From positions 1 to 64,000 of the forward strand of contig CAIYYN010000013.1 in assembly GCA_903930435.1 (NCBI GenBank): a DNA stretch of 64,000 nt. The letters run 5' to 3'. This document shows positions 54,492-62,030 of the stretch, piece by piece. The translations under genes were made by a program, and so were the position numbers. This DNA comes from an uncultured Hyphomicrobiales bacterium (GTDB lineage Bacteria > Pseudomonadota > Alphaproteobacteria > Rhizobiales > Ancalomicrobiaceae). The notes under the pieces were generated by a model. The model saw only the letters and a program-made list of their open reading frames with translations, made no database searches and was not told the DNA's origin. Each line of letters starts with the position of its first letter. Within the stretch, counting starts at the first letter, position 1.

Positions 54492-55142
54492 ATGTCAGCT
54501 GACAGCGAATTGCAAAAATTGGTTTTGTCTGAATTGGCTTGGGAGCCTAGTGTTACGGCCGGCCATATTGGTGTAACGGCAAAAGCCGGGGTGGTCACGC
54601 TTTCCGGGCACGTCGAAACCTATGTGCAAAAATTTGCGGCCGAAAAAGCGGTGCGGCAGGTGAAGGGCGTCAAGGCCGTGGCCGAGGAGATTGAGGTTCG
54701 TCTGCCGTCCGGCGTGAGCCACGCTGATGATGACATCGCGGCTGCCGCCGCCCAGCGTATCGCATGGGACGTGGCCTTGCCGCGAGATGCCATCGTCGCA
54801 AAGGTCGAAAAGGGCTGGGTTACACTGACCGGACAGGTTGGTTGGCACTATCAGCAGGAAGCGGCGACACTCGACGTCAGCGGACTTCACGGTGTCATCG
54901 GCGTGACCAACAATATTAAGTTGAAGCCGAGGGTCAACGTCGCCAACCTCAGCGGCGACATTATGAACGCGATGGGGCGGTCCAGATACTTCGACCAGGA
55001 AACGGTCCATGTCCGCGCTGACGGCGGAAAGGTAACCCTGACCGGGTCGGTTCCAAGCTTGTATGATCGTCAATTGGCATCGAGGACGGCTTGGTCAGCA
55101 GCCGGAACGACCGAAGTTGAAAACGACCTCGCCGTCGCCTGA
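54492..55142 (+). CDS. Triple BON-domain protein, second copy
   Basis: A 216-residue paralogue of the protein at 21051. The first ~80 residues are nearly the same ('DSELQKLVL.EL.WEPSVTAGHIGVTAKAGVVTL') and similarity continues to the C-terminus. Three BON domains, no signal peptide. AGGAGA lies 5-11 bases before the ATG. Followed by a strong intrinsic terminator, so it is probably a single-gene unit. Confidence 0.9.
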   Translation: MSADSELQKLVLSELAWEPSVTAGHIGVTAKAGVVTLSGHVETYVQKFAAEKAVRQVKGVKAVAEEIEVRLPSGVSHADDDIAAAAAQRIAWDVALPRDAIVAKVEKGWVTLTGQVGWHYQQEAATLDVSGLHGVIGVTNNIKLKPRVNVANLSGDIMNAMGRSRYFDQETVHVRADGGKVTLTGSVPSLYDRQLASRTAWSAAGTTEVENDLAVA

Positions 55143-55172
55143 CGCCGCATCAGGATATGACGTGATCTAAAG

Positions 55173-55213
55173 AACGACCTTTGCCCGGCGTGAAGCACGG
55201 CAAAGGTCGTTTT
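55173..55213 (+). terminator. Strong intrinsic terminator after second BON gene
   Basis: Perfect 13-base arms AACGACCTTTGCC and GGCAAAGGTCGTT with a 13-base loop, ending in a short T-run (TTTT). It lies 30 bases after the BON stop and before the VIT gene. Because the arms are symmetric and A-rich sequence precedes them, some bidirectional activity is possible. Confidence 0.85.
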
Positions 55214-55332
55214 GATGACCAGCACACGCCGGCGCTGACAGTCGGCCTGATGCCCTGTGGCCGCACCTCAATCCGATGCACTTGCTGGGTGCCCCGTGAA
55301 CCAGCGGCAGATTTCCCCGGAAGGCATAGCCA

Positions 55333-56025
55333 ATGAAGCACGATATCGAACGACATCGTACCGGTTCGGTTGGGTGGCTCCGTGCGGCGGTCCTGGGAGC
55401 GGATGACGGCATCCTGTCAACGGCCAGCCTGATGCTCGGAGTTGCCGCAGCGCACGGAAGTCGCGCCAATTTGATTGTCGCGGGGGTGGCCGGCTTGGTT
55501 TCCGGCGCCATGTCGATGGCAGCAGGCGAATATGTCTCTGTGCATTCACAGGCTGATACCGAGCAGGCGGATCGTGTGCTTGAACGTTCAGAACTCTCAA
55601 CCGATAGCCAGGGAGAGCATGAGGAGCTTGCAGCGATCTATGTCAGTCGCGGTTTGGAACCAGATCTCGCTAAGCAAGTTGCTGATCAGCTCATGGCGCA
55701 TGATGCGTTGGGAGCTCATTTGCGCGACGAACTCGGCATTACAGAGGCATTCATAGCTCGGCCGATCCAGGCTGCAGTGGCGTCAGGCGCTAGTTTTTCT
55801 GTCGGAGCGGTTGTGCCTCTTTTCGTCACGGTGATCGCGCCTCAAACAAGTGCAATTGCCTTTATCTTTGTGACGTCGCTCCTGTGCCTTGCTGGGTTGG
55901 GCGCACTTTCGGCACAAGCTGGAGGGGCAAGCATGACGATTGGGGCAATGCGTGTGACATTCTGGGGTGCCTTCGCGATGGCTGTCACTGCGGGAGTAGG
56001 CCACGTATTCGGGACATACGCATAG
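55333..56025 (+). CDS. VIT1/CCC1-family iron/manganese transporter
   Basis: A 230-residue membrane protein of the VIT family: 'GWLRAAVLGADDGILSTASLMLGVAAAHGSR' (first helix with metal-site Asp), 'GLVSGAMSMAAGEYVSVHSQADTEQAD', a cytoplasmic Glu-rich loop ('EHEELAAIYVSRGLEPDLAKQVADQLMAHDALGAHLRDELGI') and three C-terminal helices. Members move Fe2+/Mn2+ out of the cytoplasm. It starts at ATG 55333, 120 bases after the terminator. No box was found in that gap. Confidence 0.92.
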   Translation: MKHDIERHRTGSVGWLRAAVLGADDGILSTASLMLGVAAAHGSRANLIVAGVAGLVSGAMSMAAGEYVSVHSQADTEQADRVLERSELSTDSQGEHEELAAIYVSRGLEPDLAKQVADQLMAHDALGAHLRDELGITEAFIARPIQAAVASGASFSVGAVVPLFVTVIAPQTSAIAFIFVTSLLCLAGLGALSAQAGGASMTIGAMRVTFWGAFAMAVTAGVGHVFGTYA

Positions 56026-56254
56026 GCGGATAAACGTATTCCTCTACCGAAACGGGCTATACCGAGCATTGCTGGATTATGTTTGTCCAATGGGGTTCGA
56101 ATAGCAGGGGTATCGACGACAATTGCCTATGTCCAGTCTCTACAGCCTGACGAAATTGTCCAGCCGAGGACCAGTGCTCCGCTCGACACCGGGGTTGTCC
56201 CTGAAGTGACGGAGGGCGCGGTTCTCCGTGCTTTAGATTTCGCTCATTGCGCAG

Positions 56255-58318
56255 TCACTCGCGTTCCAACGCTACAACTGGATCAAGTTGCGCAGCGCTG
56301 CGTGCAGGCAAATAGCCGAAAGCGATGCCGATGAGGGTAGAGACTGCGAAAGCGCCGATAATCGAGGTGGCTGAATAGACAAAGGTGAAGCTCGACCCCA
56401 GCGCGGCGAAGATCTGGCCGGCCAACAGCGCCAGCATGATGCCGAGAATGCCGCCAACGATGCAGACGAGAACGGCTTCGGTCAGGAATTGCTGGAGGAT
56501 ATCACTCCGCCTGGCACCGACCGCCATGCGCACCCCGATCTCCTTCACGCGTTCGGAGACGGATACGAGCATGATGTTCATGACGCCGATGCCGCCGACG
56601 ACCAACGAGATCACGGCGATGGCTGCGATCAGCAGCGTCATCGTATCGGTCGTGGCGGTGATCGTCTGCCGAATATCGTCATTGTTCATGATGAAGAAAT
56701 CCAGGACGCCATGCCGGGCGATGAGGAATTTCGTCGCGGCCTGTTCGGCGAGCGTCGAATCCGTATCGTCGGAGACAAGCAGCAGGATGCTGCGCAGCGT
56801 GCTCGAGCCAGTGAAGCGCGCCTGCACTGTCGTATAAGGGAGATAAACTGAAAGGCTGGTACTATTGCCAAATCCGGTCAACTGCTTTTGCAGCACGCCG
56901 ACGATCGTTGCCGGCACTTTGCCAATCAGGATTATTTGACCGACCGGGCTCAACTTCGCAGCTGGAAAAAGGGCGGCCCGCGTATTGTCGTCGATCACAA
57001 CCTCTTGCGTCATATGCGTGACGCTGTTGTCCGTGAAATATTGACCTGCAGCTAGTTGTGTTCCCTTGACCGAGAAATATTCGGCGCCGACCCCATTGAC
57101 CTGCGCGCTCAACTCTAGCGACCCGAGCCGGACCGTCGTCGATAAGGTGACGGTCGGCGCAACGCCCGCTGCATAGGGTTGTCGAGCGATTTCAAGCGCA
57201 TCGGCCAACTTCAAAGTCTGCACCTTGCCGGACCGCAAGTCGCCGTAGTTGAGGCCGGGAAAAATCTCCAGTGTGTTCGTGCCAAGATTGGAGATACCGG
57301 CAAGGACTTTTTCGCGCGAGCCTTCGCCGAGTGCCACGACGGCAACAACCGACGCGATGCCGATGATGATGCCGAGCATGGTCAGGAATGTACGCAGTCC
57401 ATGCGCGCGCATGGACATGAGCGCCATCTTGAACGCCTCGCCGAAGCGATCGAAGGCGGCCCTCCAGGCATGTAGCCCGCCTTGGGATGCGGTTACTGTC
57501 GCGGCTGACATCGCCTCAGCCGCCTGACCTCCAACTGGCGCATCCGTGGAATGATCGACAGGGCTGTCGGAAACGACCCTTCCATCGGAAATTTCGATGA
57601 TGCGGTTGGCCCTTCTGGCCACTGCCATGTCGTGGGTGACCAAGATCACGGTGCGACCCTCCCGGTTGAGTTCGGTCAGGATGGCAAGCACTTCCTCGCC
57701 GCTGGCATGATCGAGCGCGCCTGTGGGTTCGTCGGCGAGGATGACATTGGCATCATTCATCAGGGCGCGGGCAATCGATACCCGTTGCTGCTGGCCGCCA
57801 GATAGCTTGCCGGGCGGATATTCCAACCTATCGGCCATTCCGAGCCGTGTCAGTAGCATCGACGCCCGGGCCACTCGTCCGGCCGGCGTCACACCGGAAT
57901 AGATTGCGGGAACCTCGACGTTGCCGATCGATGTCAGTTCCGACAGCAGGTGATAGCGTTGGAAGATGAACCCGAAATGTTCGCGCCTCAACTTGGCCAG
58001 TTCATCCGGATCGAGCGAGCCCGTTTCGCGACCGCCGATGAGATAGGTGCCCGATGTTGCGCGATCGAGACAGCCGAGGATGTTCATCAAAGTGGATTTG
58101 CCGGAGCCAGACGCACCGATAATCGCCACCATCTCGCCGGTGAAAATCGACAACGTGATTCCGTGCAGGACGACGACAACATCGTCGCCGGACGGAAATG
58201 CCTTTGTGACGCCATCGAGGGCGATCAGCGGAGTCCCGGTCTGGTGCGGCGACAAGAGACCGCCGACCGGCTGGGGCGTTGCTACGGGATCTCGCGGCGA
58301 ACTTTTCGCTTCCACCAT
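56255..58318 (-). CDS. macB: MacB-type ABC exporter (ATPase fused to FtsX-like permease)
   Basis: A 687-residue protein. The N-terminal ATPase (about 25-260) has Walker A 'GASGSGKST', signature '[15 protein letters not shown]' and '[11 protein letters not shown]'. One helix near 310, a large periplasmic domain and three C-terminal helices ('[45 protein letters not shown]') follow. MacB drives periplasmic substrates through MacA into an outer-membrane channel by mechanotransmission. Last gene of nodT-macA-macB; 4-base gap after macA. Confidence 0.95.
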   Translation of the reverse strand: MVEAKSSPRDPVATPQPVGGLLSPHQTGTPLIALDGVTKAFPSGDDVVVVLHGITLSIFTGEMVAIIGASGSGKSTLMNILGCLDRATSGTYLIGGRETGSLDPDELAKLRREHFGFIFQRYHLLSELTSIGNVEVPAIYSGVTPAGRVARASMLLTRLGMADRLEYPPGKLSGGQQQRVSIARALMNDANVILADEPTGALDHASGEEVLAILTELNREGRTVILVTHDMAVARRANRIIEISDGRVVSDSPVDHSTDAPVGGQAAEAMSAATVTASQGGLHAWRAAFDRFGEAFKMALMSMRAHGLRTFLTMLGIIIGIASVVAVVALGEGSREKVLAGISNLGTNTLEIFPGLNYGDLRSGKVQTLKLADALEIARQPYAAGVAPTVTLSTTVRLGSLELSAQVNGVGAEYFSVKGTQLAAGQYFTDNSVTHMTQEVVIDDNTRAALFPAAKLSPVGQIILIGKVPATIVGVLQKQLTGFGNSTSLSVYLPYTTVQARFTGSSTLRSILLLVSDDTDSTLAEQAATKFLIARHGVLDFFIMNNDDIRQTITATTDTMTLLIAAIAVISLVVGGIGVMNIMLVSVSERVKEIGVRMAVGARRSDILQQFLTEAVLVCIVGGILGIMLALLAGQIFAALGSSFTFVYSATSIIGAFAVSTLIGIAFGYLPARSAAQLDPVVALERE

Positions 58319-58322
58319 GAGG

Positions 58323-59609
58323 TCAAAGACCCCCGCTTGGCGGACGGTGGGTACCAGGCCCAGCCGTGGTGGAAGCTGGCGCGATATTTGACTTGCGGTT
58401 CGAGACGACGCGTTCGCCCTCGGTCAGTCCGGTGAGGATTTCGATACGAACCTTGTCGTCGAGGCCGGTGGTGACGGCGCGGCTGGTGATGACGTTCACG
58501 GCATCGACGACCTCGACGCTGCGCACGCCCTTGGCATCGGGATCGGAAACCGCAGAAGTCGGGATCGTCAGCACGCCCTTGGCGCTCCCGAGCACGATAC
58601 GCACCTGTGCAGTCATGTAAGTGAGAAGCTTCCCGCCTGGATTGGGGACGTCAAAGTTGCCGTAGTAATAGATGGCCAGCGACGTCGTCGACGAGGTCGA
58701 ACTGCTCGCTGTGGATGACGACGTAGCGGCAACGATTGTAGAGTCCGATCTAAGGGCGTCCGGAGCCGGGTCGATCGTGACAAGCTTGCTGTCCCAGCGA
58801 TTGACGAGATCGCCGAGGATCGTGAAATAGACGGGCTGGCCGGGCTTCGTCGCGGTGACATCCGCCTCGTTGATCTCGGCTCGTACCGCCATCGTATCGA
58901 CCTGGCCCATGATAACGATGGTTGGCGCCGACTGCGCAGCATTGACCGTCTGACCTTCCTGTGTGACGACCAGCAGCACCATTCCGTCGATCGGAGCGAG
59001 AATGCGGGTATAGGCAAGATTGACGTTGGCGGTATCGATCGCGATCTGGGCTTCAACAATTTGCGCCTCGATCGAAACGACCTGGAATTGGGTCGTCGTC
59101 ACGAGTGCTGTCGCGGCCTCCAGGGCGTCTTTAGACGTCGCCTTATCGGCTTCGGTGATTTTTGCGCGTCCAAGCGCTGCGGTTGCGTAAGTCAGCGTCG
59201 CCTGGGTTCCGGCCAGCAGCGCCTGAAAGGTTTGCAGAGATGCATTTGCGGTCTTCAGGGCATTCTGCTGATTGACGTCGTCGATCTGGGCGATGAGGTC
59301 ACCGGCTTTTAGGTTCTGCCCAAGGGAGACTTTCATCGAGGTCAATCGCCCCGAGACCTGCGCCCCCACGGCGACAAGCTTCGTTGGCCGCAACGTACCT
59401 TGCGCCAGCACATCGACCTCAATGTCGGCCTTTTCGACTTGTGCCGTCAGGATGCCCGCGAGCGGGTCGCGGCTGGCATATTTCCACCAGCCCCAGGCAC
59501 CGGCGCCGGCAACGATAATCGCCACGACAACCGCGATCTTTATGCCTGTGGAAAGGCGTTTGCGGGCGGGCTTCACAGCCCCTGGCGGGATTGAGAGGGG
59601 AGCGTTCAT
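58323..59609 (-). CDS. macA: MacA-type periplasmic adaptor
   Basis: A 428-residue adaptor: N-terminal membrane anchor (about 24-42), lipoyl half-motifs ('VEKADIEVDVLAQGTLRPTKLVAVGAQVSGRLTSM'), a coiled-coil hairpin (about 112-195) and beta-barrel domains ('YTRILAPIDGMVLLVVTQEGQTVNA'). A Ser/Thr-rich stretch (about 293-310) is an unusual low-complexity insertion. It overlaps the nodT stop by 4 bases and precedes macB by 4 bases. Confidence 0.94.
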   Translation of the reverse strand: MNAPLSIPPGAVKPARKRLSTGIKIAVVVAIIVAGAGAWGWWKYASRDPLAGILTAQVEKADIEVDVLAQGTLRPTKLVAVGAQVSGRLTSMKVSLGQNLKAGDLIAQIDDVNQQNALKTANASLQTFQALLAGTQATLTYATAALGRAKITEADKATSKDALEAATALVTTTQFQVVSIEAQIVEAQIAIDTANVNLAYTRILAPIDGMVLLVVTQEGQTVNAAQSAPTIVIMGQVDTMAVRAEINEADVTATKPGQPVYFTILGDLVNRWDSKLVTIDPAPDALRSDSTIVAATSSSTASSSTSSTTSLAIYYYGNFDVPNPGGKLLTYMTAQVRIVLGSAKGVLTIPTSAVSDPDAKGVRSVEVVDAVNVITSRAVTTGLDDKVRIEILTGLTEGERVVSNRKSNIAPASTTAGPGTHRPPSGGL

Positions 59610-61108
59610 TGTGCGACAGCCAAATGAGGGCCGGTATTGTTGTCGACGACCAAAGGACGGTCGACAACAATGGGATCATCCCATCCACCGCCCAGCGCCT
59701 TGGCGAGCGCGATAGCATCGGTCGAAATGGACATCCGGCTCTGGATCAGGGCGTCGTCGGCCGAATAAAGTGAGCGCTCGGCGTCGAGCACGTTGAGAAA
59801 CGGTACGCTGCCTGCCTGCCAGAGCTTTTTCGATAGCCGGTCGGCGTTGCGATAGGCATCCGCCGCCTTGTCGAGTGCCGCCCCGCGAGTTCGCTCCTGC
59901 GACAAGAGGACGAGCGCATTTTCCACATCCTCCATCGCGGTCAGCACGAGCGACTGCAGGGCGAGCCGAGCTTCGTCGCGTTGCGCGCCAGCGACATCGG
60001 TAGCCGCGACGAGCGTCCCGCCGGAGAAGATCGGCACGGTCAATGTCGGGCCCCAGGACCAGCCGATGGTCGAGCCTCTACCGAGCTCGCCGATCCGAGA
60101 CGCGGAACTGGCGATCGATCCAGTGAGGTTGACGCTCGGGTAGAGCGCGGCGTCTGCAACACCGATCTTCGCCGTCGCCTGGGCGAGTTGGCGCTCGGCC
60201 ATTGCGATATCCGGGCGGCGCGACAACAGATCGGCCGGCAGCCCCGGCCGCAATCGGTCGTGGGGCAGCGGCAGCGGCGCAGACCGATCCAGCCACGCCA
60301 GCAGCGCGCCTGGTTCGCGGCCGAGCAGGATGCCGAGCCGGTGGATAGCCTGAGCACGGGTTTGCACCAATTGCGGAACGACGGCCTCCGTCGAGGTCGC
60401 GAGCGCGGTTGCGTTCGCCAAATCGAGTTCGGAACTCGACCCTGCCTCAAACAAGGACTTCGTCAGAGCGACCGTTTGACGCTGCGAGGCGGCCGTCCGT
60501 CTGGCGAGCGCGATACGCGCCTCGGTGCCGCGCAGTTCGATATGGTTGGTGCCGACATCGCCGATCAGCGTCAGCAAGGTCGCGCGCAGGTCTGCGTCCG
60601 CCGCCTGCACCCCGTAGGTCGCGGCTTCGACGGTGCGACGCTGCCCCCCGAACAAGTCGAGCTCCCACGATGCATCGAACCCAGCTTGAAACAGCCATTT
60701 GGGCGTACCGGCATTTTCGCCAGGGAGTTTTGTTTCGATCGCCGATGCATCACCGTTCAGGACCGGGAATAGTCCACCGACCGCCGCCCGCCGCGTCGCG
60801 CGCGCTTCGCGGATTCGGGCGGTCGCTGCAGCGACATCGAGATTGCCGGCAACGGCCTCGTCGATAAGCCGGTCAAGGGTGGGATCGCGGAACGTCTTCC
60901 ACCAATGGGAGAGATCGCTCCTGGCGGCCGTCGATCGTGGAACCTCAGCAAATTGATTTGGAACCGTCAAGCTGGCGCCAATGTAGTCAGGTCCAACAGA
61001 ACACGACGCCAGACAGCCAATACTTAGGAGCCCAGAAAACAATCCTAAAAGGCGCTTTGCGAGTCCTTCCGCAGGCGTGGCTTCTAATGAAACTCGTTCT
61101 ATTCGCAT
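59606..61108 (-). CDS. Outer-membrane efflux lipoprotein (NodT family)
   Basis: A 500-residue TolC-like channel subunit. The lipobox 'LASC' places the lipid-bearing Cys at 36. 'VGPDYIGASLTVPNQFAE' is the typical NodT/OprM start, and two OEP repeats follow with helices such as 'LPADLLSRRPDIAMAERQLAQATAKIGVADAALYPSVNLTGS'. First gene of the nodT-macA-macB operon, giving a complete tripartite exporter; it could also serve the RND pump at 43544, which lacks its own channel. Confidence 0.94.
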   Translation of the reverse strand: MRIERVSLEATPAEGLAKRLLGLFSGLLSIGCLASCSVGPDYIGASLTVPNQFAEVPRSTAARSDLSHWWKTFRDPTLDRLIDEAVAGNLDVAAATARIREARATRRAAVGGLFPVLNGDASAIETKLPGENAGTPKWLFQAGFDASWELDLFGGQRRTVEAATYGVQAADADLRATLLTLIGDVGTNHIELRGTEARIALARRTAASQRQTVALTKSLFEAGSSSELDLANATALATSTEAVVPQLVQTRAQAIHRLGILLGREPGALLAWLDRSAPLPLPHDRLRPGLPADLLSRRPDIAMAERQLAQATAKIGVADAALYPSVNLTGSIASSASRIGELGRGSTIGWSWGPTLTVPIFSGGTLVAATDVAGAQRDEARLALQSLVLTAMEDVENALVLLSQERTRGAALDKAADAYRNADRLSKKLWQAGSVPFLNVLDAERSLYSADDALIQSRMSISTDAIALAKALGGGWDDPIVVDRPLVVDNNTGPHLAVAQ

Positions 61109-61175
61109 GGTCGCGCCCGCACTAGCGTCGAATGACCGACGTGAGACAAAGATTAAACGAGGTGGCCAGCTGCTC

Positions 61176-61193
61176 GGCAGGATCGGATTCTAC
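61176..61193 (-). promoter_or_regulatory. GTAG-TTCCGA box upstream of nodT-macA-macB
   Basis: Read on the minus strand: GTAGAATCCGATCCTGCC, 68 bases before the nodT ATG and pointing at it. Confidence 0.6.
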
Positions 61194-61319
61194 TCAGTCC
61201 GGGCTAGGGTGCGCCAATATGGTGGTCGCGACGCCACAGGCTTCCAATCAGGGGTTTTGTGGGTTTCAGTCCCATGTCCGATCGGGCCGCTTGAACCCAA
61301 GCTCCGCAAATAGTTCAAA

Positions 61320-61348
61320 TTCTCAGAAGTCGGAAATATTTCTGAGAA
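61320..61348. repeat. Inverted repeat containing a half box
   Basis: TTCTCAGAA (61320-61328) and TTCTGAGAA (61340-61348) are perfect 9-base inverted arms. The spacer reads TATTTCCGAC on the minus strand, matching the core of the window-wide motif. It could be an operator for a dimeric regulator. Confidence 0.45.
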
Positions 61349-61390
61349 AAAGTGGCACGAGCTGGTCGCTCTTCAAGTTGTCGCGAAATG

Positions 61391-61410
61391 GGTATTTCCC
61401 GGACCTCCGC
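61391..61410 (+). promoter_or_regulatory. GTATTTCCCG variant box upstream of iorAB
   Basis: GGTATTTCCCGGACCTCCGC, 144 bases before the iorA GTG. Same TTTCCCG variant as the gadB box. Confidence 0.5.
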
Positions 61411-61553
61411 TTAGAGCTCTCCCGCAAATATAGTGTGATCGGGTTTGGCAGCTCTGATCTGTCTCCAATGCTGATGAACGCTCGATAGACGAGGTCCACG
61501 CCTCAAGCGAAATCAATCTTTCCGCAATCGCAAACCTAACGAGAGGCTGAATC

Positions 61554-62030
61554 GTGAAACGCGACATCGAATTCAAGCTCAACGGAGCCCTCGTCAGCCT
61601 CAACGCCGATGACGACCGAATATTATTATGGACCTTGCGAACGGATCTTGCGCTGACCGGAACCAAATATGGATGCGGCGAAGGTATCTGTGGTGCATGC
61701 ACAGTCGTGATCAACGGCACAGCACACCGGTCATGCCGCGTTGCACTGAAAGAGGTGATCGGCGCCGATGTGAAGACAATCGAGGGCCTCGCCGGAAAAG
61801 ATCAACTGCACCCATTGCAGCAGGCGTTCATCGATTATGGCGGCTTTCAGTGCGGCTATTGTACATCCGGCATGCTGCTCGATGCCTATGTCCTGCTCAG
61901 CGATGAGCCTCATCCGAGCCGTGGCACGATTATCGCCCATATGGATCACAATCTATGTCGCTGCGGCGCGTATCAGCGCATTGTCGATGCGATCGAACAC
62001 GTCTCCGCTCAAACGGAAGGTCAGTTGTGA
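61554..62030 (+). CDS. iorA: [2Fe-2S] small subunit of molybdenum hydroxylase (IorA type)
   Basis: A 158-residue electron-transfer subunit of the xanthine oxidase family. The plant-type [2Fe-2S] ligands are C41, C46, C49 and C61 ('CGEGICGACTV', 'RSCRVAL'). The second cluster uses C100, C103, C135 and C137 ('QCGYCTSGM', 'LCRCGAY'). The GTG start follows GAGAGG. The downstream gene overlaps its stop (TGATG), and the two-subunit layout without an FAD subunit matches isoquinoline 1-oxidoreductase-like or aldehyde-oxidising enzymes. Confidence 0.93.
   Translation: MKRDIEFKLNGALVSLNADDDRILLWTLRTDLALTGTKYGCGEGICGACTVVINGTAHRSCRVALKEVIGADVKTIEGLAGKDQLHPLQQAFIDYGGFQCGYCTSGMLLDAYVLLSDEPHPSRGTIIAHMDHNLCRCGAYQRIVDAIEHVSAQTEGQL

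Larger units (their letters stand above)
61109..61553. other. Divergent control region between nodT operon and iorAB
   Basis: About 445 bases. It contains the nodT-facing box (61176-61193), a 9-base inverted repeat (61320-61348) and the iorA-facing variant box (61391-61410). No gene was recognised; open frames here lack family signatures. Confidence 0.6.

Noticed and set aside
56083-56334. 83-codon plus-strand frame between VIT and macB genes
   Set aside because: Overlaps the macB 3' end, no signature and no ribosome binding site.
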